64,000 nt of DNA from Gammaproteobacteria bacterium (lineage in GTDB: Bacteria; Pseudomonadota; Gammaproteobacteria; Thiohalobacterales; Thiohalobacteraceae), in assembly GCA_018819175.1 (NCBI GenBank), contig JAHJQQ010000033.1, forward strand, positions 1-64,000, written 5' to 3'. Position numbers and translations under genes: made by a program. Numbering within the stretch: position 1 is the stretch's first letter; each line of letters opens with the position of its first letter. Below, one piece after another: positions 52,670 through 61,193 of this stretch. Below the pieces are notes generated by a model. That model ran no database searches. It was not told the origin of the DNA and was given only the letters and a program-made list of their open reading frames with translations.

Positions 52670-53746
52670 TCAGATTTCTTCTGTGGAGTCTGTTTCAGAC
52701 GCCTGATCCGGCCCCAGCAAAATAGCAATCCAGCGGGTTTCCGCATTCGCATCCAAAGCCAGCTTAGCCGCAATGGTCAGCGGCACGGACAGGATCATGC
52801 CGACCGGGCCGAGTATCCAGCCCCAGAAGACCAACGATAGAAAGACCACCAGGGTGGAAAGTCCCAACCCTCGACCCATGTAGCGTGGTTCCACAACGTT
52901 ACCCATGAGCAGATTGACAACGACAAAACCACCAGCGGTCAATACCGCCGTGCCAGGACCAAATTGCAATATCGCAAGCAAGACGGCCGGTACCGCCGCT
53001 ATGATCGAACCGATGTTGGGGATGTAGTTCAACAGAAACGCCAGCGTACCCCACAGCAACGGGTAATCCACACCCAGAATGGCCAGCCAGATGCCGATGA
53101 GGATGCCGGTCCCAAGGCTTATTAGCGTCTTTATGATGGCGTAGCTTTTGAGGTTGTCCGCAAACACTTTGAAATGCGCGAAGGTTTTCTCGGGATCGAC
53201 AAAGGCACGGCGGATCTTGTGCGGGAAGTTGGCGGCTTCCAACAGCATGAAGATCACGGTCAGGAAGATCAGCAAGGCATTGGTCATGACATTACCCAAG
53301 CCCGCCAGCACGCCGGTTGCCAGACCCATGGCTGCACCGGGATCAATGATGTTCATGAGTTTTTCTTGTGGCAGGGCGACGCCATGGTCACTCAGCCAGC
53401 CGAGCAGGCCACTAAACTCACCTTTTAAACGTTCCTGATAGCCAGGCAGGGCGCGCGAGAAATCATCCAATGAGGTCCCGGCCAGGGCGGCGATCAGCAG
53501 TGCCATTCCCAATATGCCCAGAATCACGATCAGCAGGGCCGCCCAACTGGGCAGCCCGCGCTGCTGCAGCCAGAACATCGGCGGTACGCTGATCACCGCG
53601 ATAAAGATGGACAGCAGGAAGGGTACCAGCATCGGCTGGGACGCACGCATGCCGGCGATGATCACTACCAGGGCAGCCATAATAATGAGGGGGCGGGTGA
53701 TGGATTGTGTTGTGTCGCTGGAGGCAGGCATGAGGCAGGGTCCCAT
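52670..53746 (-). CDS. AI-2E family (PerM-type) transporter
   Basis: 358 residues, or 353 from the Met at 53731. About eight hydrophobic segments are present, and the C-terminal part has the family pattern NYIPNIGSIIAAVPAVLLA and GWILGPVGMILSVPL. The AI-2E family includes putative autoinducer-2 exporters and Na+/H+ antiporters; the true substrate here is unknown. Convergent with rpoS across the palindromic element. No good ribosome site is visible at either Met. Confidence 0.88.
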   Translation of the reverse strand: MGPCLMPASSDTTQSITRPLIIMAALVVIIAGMRASQPMLVPFLLSIFIAVISVPPMFWLQQRGLPSWAALLIVILGILGMALLIAALAGTSLDDFSRALPGYQERLKGEFSGLLGWLSDHGVALPQEKLMNIIDPGAAMGLATGVLAGLGNVMTNALLIFLTVIFMLLEAANFPHKIRRAFVDPEKTFAHFKVFADNLKSYAIIKTLISLGTGILIGIWLAILGVDYPLLWGTLAFLLNYIPNIGSIIAAVPAVLLAILQFGPGTAVLTAGGFVVVNLLMGNVVEPRYMGRGLGLSTLVVFLSLVFWGWILGPVGMILSVPLTIAAKLALDANAETRWIAILLGPDQASETDSTEEI

Positions 53747-54405
53747 GATGACGCATGATGTTAGTGTTGACGCTTCACACTATACCTGTGGAAGTACCTG
53801 TTTATAAATGCGGAAGGTCGAGACAAGCTTGCTTCTCTCGGTCTGGCATATAGATAGTTAGATCATCTTTGGGCGATGCTTCGGATTTCGAAGTGATTGA
53901 TTCTTAGCTCCGAGTGGGCTGACGAAATCCTTTACAGTTCCTCCTTGTCTGCTGGATCTCGGCCAGAATGCCGGCTTATCCTCTATATTCATGTACCTAT
54001 GTCTTACAGCTGTAAGGCTGAAGTAAGAAAACGCGGCCGAATAAGTGTCGGAATATCTTGCATATTATCAAGTTGTGGTAAGAAGAAGATCTGCCGAAAT
54101 GTCTTCAAAATATTGTATTTATTAAGATAATAAAATGATGGCATGGTGTTTGCTGCTCAAAGGAAGCGGTACTCCGTCTATTGTGAGCACAATTTGACCC
54201 ACTAAGTATCACCGATGCCTGTATTGCTGAGGTGAGGAGATTGCAAGAACAACAAGTTGGTTGGCAGGTTTCAGCGCCTAACATGGCACCTGCCGCCAGC
54301 AATACTAAAGACTGCCAGCACACAAATCGGCAGCTATAAGCGTGAACTGACTGGCCCGTGAGTCCAAAGCTCGAGTCGGCAGGTAACGCAAACGAGGAGG
54401 ATGTG
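53747..54405. other. A+T-rich intergenic region without a supported gene
   Basis: About 660 bp. Open frames present (for example 53897-54130) have poor protein-like character and no ribosome site. I checked 54290-54400 for a cyclic-di-GMP riboswitch because of strings such as GTCCAAAGC and ACGCAAAC, but the required pairing was not there. It may hold the upstream regulatory region of the secreted-protein genes. Confidence 0.5.
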
Positions 54406-54582
54406 ATGAATCGTAACCGCAAGGTCGATCCATCTGACGTTCCAGCCGCATTTTTATTGAGCGATCACGCTTCCGTGATCGTGTTTCCCGTTTTTGAGGT
54501 CCCGGGCGATTCCGCTGCACTCTGCGCGTGCCATGGGCGTTTGGTTGTTCAATCCATATCAATATCAGGATCAAGCCATTAA
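54406..54582 (+). CDS. Possible small protein (58 residues), doubtful
   Basis: ATG 54406 is preceded by GAGGAGG at a good distance. It would encode a 58-residue product (start MNRNRKVDPSDVPAAFLL) with no recognised domain. Inside it lies a hairpin (CGATCACG / CGTGATCG, 54462-54481) followed by a short T-rich stretch, so the region could equally be an untranslated leader or attenuator of the PEP-CTERM gene 84 bp downstream. The ribosome site is the main support. Confidence 0.3.
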   Translation: MNRNRKVDPSDVPAAFLLSDHASVIVFPVFEVPGDSAALCACHGRLVVQSISISGSSH

Positions 54583-54666
54583 TGTTTTCAATATCAAACC
54601 TTGCTACAGATACAACAACAAAATACGGACGTTTAACGCACACGTGGAATTGGAGGAAACAGCGCC

Positions 54667-55473
54667 ATGGTAAATAACAACAAGGCCAACCGACCGGGTA
54701 TTAGGGCCGCACTTTCATCAGCGTTGTTTCTGGTAGCCACGTCGGCGTCTGCTGTGACGGTAGACGGGGATCTCACCGACATCATGTTTGCGGTTAGTTC
54801 CAGTCCCTACAACAAAGCCACTGCACTTGATCCAATGGGTAGTAGTGATTCTCCTACAACAGAAAGTAATAATGGCTTTGATATCCAGAATGTCTACTCC
54901 TTTTACGATGTGTCGCTGGATACGCTGTATCTGGGAATGAGTGTGTATGGCACAGTGGGTGATTCTCGTGCTATCAACGACATAACTTCATGCGGGAGTG
55001 AGAGGACCCAACCAAGCTGTTTGACCTTACCGAGTACCAATCGATCGATATTTGACTCAAATGAAACTTACGGCTTCTCGCTTTTCAAAGGAACTTCGAT
55101 CAACGATCCTGGTTTGCTCGGCTACACTGTTGTGGGAGCAGATAATGGTACAGATAGCGGATCATTTAATGGTGGTCTTAATCCTTATTCACTGATAGTC
55201 GATTATAAGGTAAGCGAGTCGTTCAACGGGGTTGAATTCAGCATTACTGGTCTCAATGCCCCATTATCACCTTTTAGCTTTACCAATCCTGCAGATCTAC
55301 TGATCCTATTCAAGGCCGGATCTGCTGATCTCAATTCGGCTTCTACAGGTGCCGAAGATTCTCATTTGTTACAAATGCAGGTCGTGCCCGTACCGGCTGC
55401 GGCATGGCTTTTAGGTTCAGGTCTGGTCGGTTTGATTGGATTGGCGCGGCGCCAACGTAGTTCGTCGACATGA
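54667..55473 (+). CDS. Secreted protein with PEP-CTERM-type C-terminal sorting signal
   Basis: 268 residues. The signal peptide is A/S-rich, ending near SASA|VTVDG. The body is rich in Ser/Asn/Asp/Thr, with no recognised catalytic domain. The C terminus (residues 240-268) has VPVPAAAWLLGSGLVGLIGL then ARRQR, the PEP-CTERM tripartite signal: a Pro-containing motif, a hydrophobic helix and a basic tail. Such proteins are normally handled by exosortase/EpsH and often end in the exopolysaccharide matrix. No exosortase is in this window. It is A+T-richer than the core genes. GGAGGAAA precedes the ATG. Confidence 0.85.
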   Translation: MVNNNKANRPGIRAALSSALFLVATSASAVTVDGDLTDIMFAVSSSPYNKATALDPMGSSDSPTTESNNGFDIQNVYSFYDVSLDTLYLGMSVYGTVGDSRAINDITSCGSERTQPSCLTLPSTNRSIFDSNETYGFSLFKGTSINDPGLLGYTVVGADNGTDSGSFNGGLNPYSLIVDYKVSESFNGVEFSITGLNAPLSPFSFTNPADLLILFKAGSADLNSASTGAEDSHLLQMQVVPVPAAAWLLGSGLVGLIGLARRQRSSST

Positions 55474-55609
55474 GATAAGGCTTTTACGAGGTGGTGAACA
55501 GAGGCTAGGAATATACGAATTAATACTAGCATTCTGGAAATAATAACCAGGGTATAAACCTACTATTCGGAATATCCCAGCGATATATTCGGATTAATGA
55601 GGCAAGCAC

Positions 55610-57460
55610 ATGGACCTTAAAAGAAGAATGATCGGAGGCGCCTTGCTCGGGCTTTTCGCCGGCATGGCCACAGTGGCTCCCACGTATGCAGCAAATACTT
55701 ACACGATTACGGATGCTCAGGAAATCGGCGCCTTCCCCAGTGGCTACGATATCAAGGAAATTACCTTCACACTGGATGCCAATTTTAATCTGACCGCCGA
55801 CATTATTCCCTGGGGTGTTCCTGGTGATGCGGATGGTGATGGCGATCCGAATGCCTCTTCTGTTCCATTATCCATCACCGACGATGTTGGTGTAGGCCCC
55901 ACCGAATATCTGGAAATCGACATGGAGTGTGGCGCAGTTGATGTCTCCAACGGCTGCAGTCCAAATGTGATCGTCACCTATACTGACAACACACTCTCAG
56001 TGTATAACTTGCTCACAGCGGCAGATCTAACGCCCTTCGTTTCATTTACAGTGCTGCCTGATCGATACGTGATGACCATTACGGATCTGCTCGGTTTCAA
56101 AACTGCGTTAGGTATTTCTACCACAGCTGTCAATTTTGGCGCATTCCATTTTGTGGCAAGCTTCAGCGACGCCCAGGAAGACGATTCCGTTCCTGATAAC
56201 TTCGCCTGCGAGGCCGTCCACCTGGATCCTCCCGATGTCGCCAAGTGTGATCTTCTACTCCAGAAGACGTCCAACGTCAGTACAGTCGGTCCGCTGGCCA
56301 TGGCGATCGGTAACGAGGATGACCATGACGATTCATCAGACTGGAATTCTGATAGTCACTCGGACCGTAATCACAGTGGTGATTCGGATGACAGCGATTC
56401 GGATTCCGGTACCAGCCATTCCTGTGGCTGCAAAGGCAAAGTCAGTCAGTTGAAGCTTCGCTATATGGGTACCTCCCCGACGACAGTCAAAGTTGACCGT
56501 ATCGATCCCTTTGGTACCACGCTGTTCCCTTCGACCGCGATCCTTCCGGGTGATGTCTTCACGGTCAATGGCTCAAGTTATGGTCCGAAGGGTTTCAAGG
56601 GCACCTTGGGTGTAGGTATCAGCATTACTGAAAATGGTGAGAATCCGGTTCAAATTCACACCAGCTGTTCGGAGCCGGTTGGCCCGGGATTGATTGCGGG
56701 GAACTTTGAGGTGGTCAGCGGTAATAGCAAGAAATTCAGCAAGCCGCTCTGTCCGGTTGTTACAGATACTTGCCCCGCCAACCAAAAGGTTACCTATACC
56801 TACACGGTGACCAACAACGGTACTGCCGTCAGTGATCTGGTAGTGACCGATAACAAGATGGTGGACCCGATCGCAGGTCCCATCAGTCTCGCGGCGGGGG
56901 CAACGAAGACCTTTACGGCAAACGCCTGTCTGTATGAAACCACGACCAACATTGCCAGCGCTTCGGGTACCTATGGTGCGAATAATGAAGCCTGCGCTGC
57001 CCCTGACGCATCGGTGACGGTCGAAATGCTGGTCAACACACCACCACAATGCACTCCGGGTGTTGATTGCGATGATGACCATCACAACCCGCCATCGGGC
57101 GAGCATCATGGTTGCGGTCCGGATTTCTGGGGCGATCATAAGAAGCATAAGGCTCGTTGGAGATCGCATAAGGAAGACGATCGCTTTGATGCATCATTCG
57201 GGGTCGACGCTTCGGGCAACAAGGGCTTGTTGAAAGTCCTTAAAGAGAAAAACTTCAGCGGTAGGGGCGCTGCCAGCAAGGATCTGCAACGTCATGCTGC
57301 GGCGGCATTGCTCAACGCAAGCAACCCAGATGTGAATTATTTCTACACCGCTGGTGAAGTGGCTGAGATCGTGCTCAACGCCTACGCCACGAAGGACTTT
57401 GAGACTGCAAGAAACCTACTCAAGGCTCAAAATGATTGCGGTTGTCCGTTCAATGACTGA
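55610..57460 (+). CDS. Large secreted multidomain protein with D/S/H-rich linker and GCxPxFW-type C-terminal domain
   Basis: 616 residues, exported (signal peptide ends near TYAA, residue 28). Segments: an N-terminal beta-rich domain with Asp-rich turns (DADGDGDPN, 73-81); an acidic Asp/Ser/His tract at 235-272; a Cys-containing beta domain (about 272-375, SCGCKGKVSQLKLRYMGTS) like the DUF7467 group; a DUF11/CARDB-like domain (388-475, YTYTVTNNGTAVSDLVVTD); and a C-terminal domain at 501-616 starting GCGPDFWGDHKKHKARW, then FDASFGV and HAAAALLNAS. That last pattern recurs in secreted proteins of diverse bacteria as G-C-x-P-x-[YF]-W. Function unknown; a calcium- or mineral-related surface role is a guess from the acidic tract. 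It ends at a strong terminator. Confidence 0.82.
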   Translation: MDLKRRMIGGALLGLFAGMATVAPTYAANTYTITDAQEIGAFPSGYDIKEITFTLDANFNLTADIIPWGVPGDADGDGDPNASSVPLSITDDVGVGPTEYLEIDMECGAVDVSNGCSPNVIVTYTDNTLSVYNLLTAADLTPFVSFTVLPDRYVMTITDLLGFKTALGISTTAVNFGAFHFVASFSDAQEDDSVPDNFACEAVHLDPPDVAKCDLLLQKTSNVSTVGPLAMAIGNEDDHDDSSDWNSDSHSDRNHSGDSDDSDSDSGTSHSCGCKGKVSQLKLRYMGTSPTTVKVDRIDPFGTTLFPSTAILPGDVFTVNGSSYGPKGFKGTLGVGISITENGENPVQIHTSCSEPVGPGLIAGNFEVVSGNSKKFSKPLCPVVTDTCPANQKVTYTYTVTNNGTAVSDLVVTDNKMVDPIAGPISLAAGATKTFTANACLYETTTNIASASGTYGANNEACAAPDASVTVEMLVNTPPQCTPGVDCDDDHHNPPSGEHHGCGPDFWGDHKKHKARWRSHKEDDRFDASFGVDASGNKGLLKVLKEKNFSGRGAASKDLQRHAAAALLNASNPDVNYFYTAGEVAEIVLNAYATKDFETARNLLKAQNDCGCPFND

Positions 57461-57486
57461 TCGGGATTAAGTCGTCCCGATAAATT

Positions 57487-57516
57487 ATGCCCCGTCTTGG
57501 ACGGGGCATTTTTTTT
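57487..57516 (+). terminator. Rho-independent terminator
   Basis: The stem ATGCCCCGTC pairs with GACGGGGCAT around a TTG loop and is followed by eight T residues. It lies 27 bp after the stop of the large secreted protein and is the clearest terminator in the window. Confidence 0.95.
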
Positions 57517-57603
57517 GGTACGTCAAGTTGATCATTGACCTGATATCTGCAAGTTCATAAAGCTATCGTCAAAAGCAATCGAGTTTATTTAAACAGGCAT
57601 TCC

Positions 57604-58944
57604 ATGCGAATTCTCCCGCACAACCTAATGGCTTTTAGCTATTTCTTAGTTGTGATAGTGGCCTATGCCGTGATGGCCATCTGGTATCCGATCGCCTATA
57701 TGTGGGCAACGTATGAAGATCTCTACGGGGAATGGGCGCAGACATTCTATTTTACGCTGGCGTTTGTGTTCAGCATTACATTAGCCATAACCAGATCCCA
57801 GCAGCGGCTGTTCTTTTCACTGTTGGCGGCCGCCTTGTTTTATGTCGTCATGGAAGAGATCTCCTGGGGGCAGCGAATCATAGGCTTCGAAACGCCGGAA
57901 CTGCTGATGGAGCATAATATTCAGCAGGAGGCGAACCTCCATAACTTGCTCACGGGCCCTATCGATACCTGGATAAAGCGGGCGCTGGAATATGTGCTTG
58001 CAACCGCATTCGTCGGCTATGGTCTTATCTATCCACTGCTGATCCGCAGCCCGATAACCTGGTTGAAGCAGCTGGAGTCGCGCTGGTTGCCAGCACCGCC
58101 GCTGTATCTATGGCCATATTTTGTCGTTGCCGCTTATTTGGAGCTGGATTATCTGGATTTCAATGAAGCAGAAGTTGCCGAGGTGCTGATCGGTGCTGCT
58201 ATGACGATTTTTTGCGCTCATTACTGGTTCGCCCGACAGAGAAATTTGGATGTCCACCGGCCGGTAGATTGGCCGCCAGCTGTCTCCTGGCGATTGGCGC
58301 TGTTGCTAATGGGTGTGATTGCGTTGAACGGATTCCTGTCGATTGTCACTACACAGGTACTCTATCGGAATCCGGTGAATACGGTGAAAACAGACAACAG
58401 GTTACTGAATGGGTATGAAAAATTTGCAGACCGTTACGCAGGTTATGATCGCTGGCAGCACGCTATCGATTTATACCTGATAGTGCATAGGACGGAACCA
58501 TCACGGACCTCCGTGATGCGACGTTTGGCTGATATCTACCAGAAGAGCGGTAATATTCACGGCTTTAACAAATATAACCAGATGGCGTTGAATATACTGC
58601 TGGCCATGCAGGCTGAAAATCCCAACAAAGCCTCCACGCATCTCGCGCTCTACTTCACCTACCGTCAACGCGGTCTGGCGAGCAGAGCGGTCTACCATCT
58701 GCAACAAGCGCATGCGCTGACTAAACAGCGCTATGAACAGAGCCCTGAGAGCGCCAATAGCGCCTATTGGTTGGCCAAGACTTACAGAGAACTGGGCGAT
58801 TGGCGCAGTGCCAGTGAGTATTTTCGACAGGCTTTTGAACGAGAGCCGGCTACGATGAAATACCGCAAGGCTTATTTCGCAATGAAGCAGTATACGGGGC
58901 AGGGCGTTGCTCAGGAATCGGAGGGCGATAACGACGATGAGTAG
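57604..58944 (+). CDS. Membrane protein with C-terminal TPR-like domain
   Basis: 446 residues. The first 250 or so hold about six to seven hydrophobic helices. A conserved-looking patch FYVVMEEISWGQRIIGFETP and HNIQQEANLHNLL (polar, facing one side) resembles a group of uncharacterised membrane proteins with an EEISWGQR motif. The last 180 residues are helical repeats of TPR type (RLADIYQKSGN, YFTYRQRGLASRAVYHLQQA, LAKTYRELGDWRSASEYFRQ). It follows the secreted-protein gene after a terminator, so it is probably separately transcribed. The ATG has no strong ribosome site. Function unknown. Confidence 0.78.
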   Translation: MRILPHNLMAFSYFLVVIVAYAVMAIWYPIAYMWATYEDLYGEWAQTFYFTLAFVFSITLAITRSQQRLFFSLLAAALFYVVMEEISWGQRIIGFETPELLMEHNIQQEANLHNLLTGPIDTWIKRALEYVLATAFVGYGLIYPLLIRSPITWLKQLESRWLPAPPLYLWPYFVVAAYLELDYLDFNEAEVAEVLIGAAMTIFCAHYWFARQRNLDVHRPVDWPPAVSWRLALLLMGVIALNGFLSIVTTQVLYRNPVNTVKTDNRLLNGYEKFADRYAGYDRWQHAIDLYLIVHRTEPSRTSVMRRLADIYQKSGNIHGFNKYNQMALNILLAMQAENPNKASTHLALYFTYRQRGLASRAVYHLQQAHALTKQRYEQSPESANSAYWLAKTYRELGDWRSASEYFRQAFEREPATMKYRKAYFAMKQYTGQGVAQESEGDNDDE

Positions 58945-58982
58945 CGTTGCTGTATGCCATTCCAGCCAAACTACACAGCTGT

Positions 58983-59053
58983 TGTAGGAGCGGGCTTGCC
59001 CGCGAAGAGTTTGTAACGATAAATCTATGCGCGGACAAACCTGTTCCTACAGG
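58983..59053. repeat. REP-like inverted pair (TGTAGGAGCGGGCTTGCCCGCG)
   Basis: The left unit TGTAGGAGCGGGCTTGCCCG (58983 on) and a reversed diverged partner GCGCGGACAAACCTGTTCCTACA (ending about 59051) resemble the paired REP sequences well known in Pseudomonas. It lies between the membrane-TPR gene and the convergent Mth938-like gene. Confidence 0.75.
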
Positions 59054-59086
59054 GCCATGTCACTTCATCGAGCTATATGAATCCTG

Positions 59087-59479
59087 TCAGATCATGAATA
59101 GCGCGGCGGCTACTCGTCGTTGTTCATTAACCAGGACATTGTAGGTACGACAGGCGGCGGCGGTGTCCATGACTTCGACGCCAATGCCTTGCGTCTGCAA
59201 CGCGGCCAGCAGACTCGGATGAGGGAAGCGCAGGGTCGCGCCAGTACCCAGAATGAGGATCTCCGGTTTCAGCTCAGCTGCGGCGAAAAGGTGCGCAGGC
59301 GCTAACTCCTCGATTGACTGGGGCGGCCAATCGCGGATCAGCCGCTCCGAGCTGATCACCAGACTCCGGGTCAGGGTTTCGTCGTTCACAGTCACCGACC
59401 CCGGGGCATAGGCCCGGATGCGGTACAGTCCATCCTTGTCGTCTTCGGCAAAGCGCATGCGGGCAAGATACAGGGGCAA
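59087..59479 (-). CDS. Mth938-like (DUF498/NDUFAF3-related) domain protein
   Basis: 130 residues filled by one Mth938-like domain: YRIRAYAPGSVTVNDETLTRSLVIS, then EILILGTGATLRFPHPSLL and EVMDTAAACRTYNVLVNEQRRVAAALF. The eukaryotic relative NDUFAF3 is a complex I assembly factor; the bacterial role is not established. The gene is found near alaC/hom in related genomes as far as I know, but that association is from memory. Alternative Met at residue 8. Confidence 0.88.
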   Translation of the reverse strand: MPLYLARMRFAEDDKDGLYRIRAYAPGSVTVNDETLTRSLVISSERLIRDWPPQSIEELAPAHLFAAAELKPEILILGTGATLRFPHPSLLAALQTQGIGVEVMDTAAACRTYNVLVNEQRRVAAALFMI

Positions 59480-59510
59480 GGGATTCGAGGCTAGAGAACC
59501 CCTGTATATT

Positions 59511-59748
59511 CCTAATAAACCTCTCCCACGGAATCACACGGAAATACACGGACGAGATCATTAGGGGAATCGCTGAATAATTCGTCATTCCGGCGCAGGC
59601 CAGAATGACGGTTTAGTAATAAATCTGAGGTTCTTTAGCAGTACGTCGGCACCGCGATGCCCCGCAAGGTGGTGAATAGTTGTTCCAGGAATGCACTGTG
59701 TTTCAGTGTTTTCCGTGTGTTTCCGTGGCTGAAATGATTTTATTTAGG
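59511..59748 (-). mobile_element. Miniature inverted-repeat element, copy 2, carrying a nested insert
   Basis: On the minus strand it begins CCTAAATAAAATCATTTC, GCCACGGAAACACACGG, and ends in the inverted partner (GTGATTCCGTGG...TTTATTAGG). About 90 bp next to the left end match the 36341 copy almost base for base. At 59562 the match breaks: a palindromic segment of about 75 bp lies between two TTAG sequences, after which the match resumes. Flanks (ATATT/ATAAT) do not form a clean duplication. Non-coding. Confidence 0.85.
59566..59639. repeat. Nested GGAATCGCTGA...TCTGAGGTTCT palindromic insert
   Basis: Inner arms CGTCATTCCGGC / GGCCAGAATGACG; outer ends related to the AGGAACCTC family at 43575 and 52529. 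TTAG occurs on both sides (59562-59565 and about 59636-59639), and the uninterrupted element copy at 36341 has a single TTAG at the same place. This looks like an insertion with a 4-bp duplication. Confidence 0.7.
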
Positions 59749-59981
59749 ATAATTTGTCATTTCCGCATGCGGCGGAATGACGAAAGATCAGGCTCCTGGG
59801 CGCTATGCCGATCCCGACGAACCAATCTGAATCACCCCGTTCTTTCATATTTTTCAATGGGTTTTGCTGCAGCCATCTTGTAACCTGGCGGCGATTTAAG
59901 TAACCTGCGCAGTTCCAACTGGAACCCGTCACCTGTCGTGCCGGAATCCACAAATCGCCAATCTTTCAGGGTATTGCCGTT
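59749..59981. other. alaC upstream region with a protein-like minus-strand stretch
   Basis: Just after the element is a short palindrome (GTCATTTCCGC...GCGGAATGAC, 59756-59782). The minus strand from 59981 to 59832 reads a plausible peptide ([20 protein letters not shown]) that ends in a stop, but it has no start of its own outside alaC. It may be a gene remnant or chance. No promoter was identified with confidence. Confidence 0.35.
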
Positions 59982-61193
59982 TTGTTCGACGAATTTTTGC
60001 GCATCAAGCGCCTGCCGCCATATGTCTTCAATATTGTTAACGAGCTCAAGGCCAAGGCCCGCGCCCGTGGCGAGGACATTATCGACTTCGGCATGGGCAA
60101 TCCCGATCAGCCGACGCCGGGTCATATCGTGGCCAAACTGGTCGAGGCTGCCCAACGCGGTGACACCCATCGCTATTCGCTTTCCAAGGGCATCCCGCGT
60201 CTGCGCAAGGCGATCTGCGATTGGTATAAGCGCCGCTATGACGTGACACTCGATCTCGAATCCGAGGCCATCGTCACCATCGGTTCCAAGGAAGGCCTGG
60301 CGCATCTGGCACTGGCCACGCTCGGCCCGGGCGATGCGGTGCTGGTGCCGAACCCGGCCTATCCGATCCATCCTTACGGCTTCGTCATCGCGGGTGCCGA
60401 CATTCGCCACGTGCCGCTGGTGGAGGGTGTGGATTTCTTTGTGGAGTTGGAAAAGGCCATCAAGGACTCCTGGCCCAAGCCCAAAATGCTGGTGCTGAAT
60501 TTCCCCGGCAATCCGACCGCGCAATGTGTAGATCTGGAATTCTTCGAACGCGTCGTGGCGATCTGCCGTGAGCACGATATCTGGATTGTTCACGATCTGG
60601 CCTACGCCGATCTAGTGTTCGATGGTTATGTCGCGCCTTCGATCCTGCAGGTGCCGGGTGCCAAAGATATTGCCGTTGAATTCTTTACGCTGTCGAAAAG
60701 CTACAACATGCCGGGCTGGCGCGTTGGTTTCATGTGCGGCAACAAGACGCTGGTCGCGGCGCTGTCACGCATGAAGTCGTATCTCGATTACGGCATGTTC
60801 ACGCCCATTCAGATTGCGGCCATCACCGCGCTCGAAGGCCCGCAGAACTGCGTGCGTGAAATCGCGGAGCTGTATCGCAAGCGCCGTGACGTGTTGTGCG
60901 AAGGATTGAACGCAGCGGGCTGGCCAGTGCAAAAACCCAAGGGCACGATGTTCGTCTGGGCGCCGATTCCGGAACAGTACAAACACCTCGGCTCGTTGGA
61001 GTTCTGCAAGAAACTGCTGGAGGATGCCAAGGTCGCGGTCGCGCCTGGCATCGGCTTCGGATCCTATGGCGACGATCATGTGCGCTTCGGCCTTATCGAG
61101 AATGAACACCGCACCCGTCAGGCGGTGCGCGGTATCCGCGATATGATCAGAAAAGATCAGAAGAAAGGCGCAGTGCAGGGAGTTGAAGCGTGA
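59982..61193 (+). CDS. alaC: Alanine transaminase, AlaC-type class I aminotransferase
   Basis: 403 residues from a TTG at 59982 ([20 protein letters not shown]), which reproduces the family N terminus; there is no better start. A PLP fold-type I enzyme: [28 protein letters not shown], and the Schiff-base Lys in [17 protein letters not shown]. AlaC makes alanine from pyruvate and glutamate; LL-diaminopimelate aminotransferase is a related alternative, but dapC/dapD are already present. Its TGA overlaps the GTG of hom, so alaC-hom are coupled. Confidence 0.9.
   Translation: MFDEFLRIKRLPPYVFNIVNELKAKARARGEDIIDFGMGNPDQPTPGHIVAKLVEAAQRGDTHRYSLSKGIPRLRKAICDWYKRRYDVTLDLESEAIVTIGSKEGLAHLALATLGPGDAVLVPNPAYPIHPYGFVIAGADIRHVPLVEGVDFFVELEKAIKDSWPKPKMLVLNFPGNPTAQCVDLEFFERVVAICREHDIWIVHDLAYADLVFDGYVAPSILQVPGAKDIAVEFFTLSKSYNMPGWRVGFMCGNKTLVAALSRMKSYLDYGMFTPIQIAAITALEGPQNCVREIAELYRKRRDVLCEGLNAAGWPVQKPKGTMFVWAPIPEQYKHLGSLEFCKKLLEDAKVAVAPGIGFGSYGDDHVRFGLIENEHRTRQAVRGIRDMIRKDQKKGAVQGVEA

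Noticed and set aside
53897..54130. 77-codon open frame in the rpoS/AI-2E to PEP-CTERM gap
   Set aside because: No ribosome site, no domain and poor residue composition; likely chance in A+T-rich DNA.
54290..54405. Possible cyclic-di-GMP riboswitch upstream of the secreted proteins
   Set aside because: Some short strings (GTCCAAAGC, ACGCAAAC) look suggestive, but I could not draw the two required hairpins or the tetraloop receptor.
59832..60593. 253-codon minus-strand frame across alaC
   Set aside because: Most of it is the antisense of alaC. Only the last 49 codons outside alaC look protein-like, and those are reported separately.
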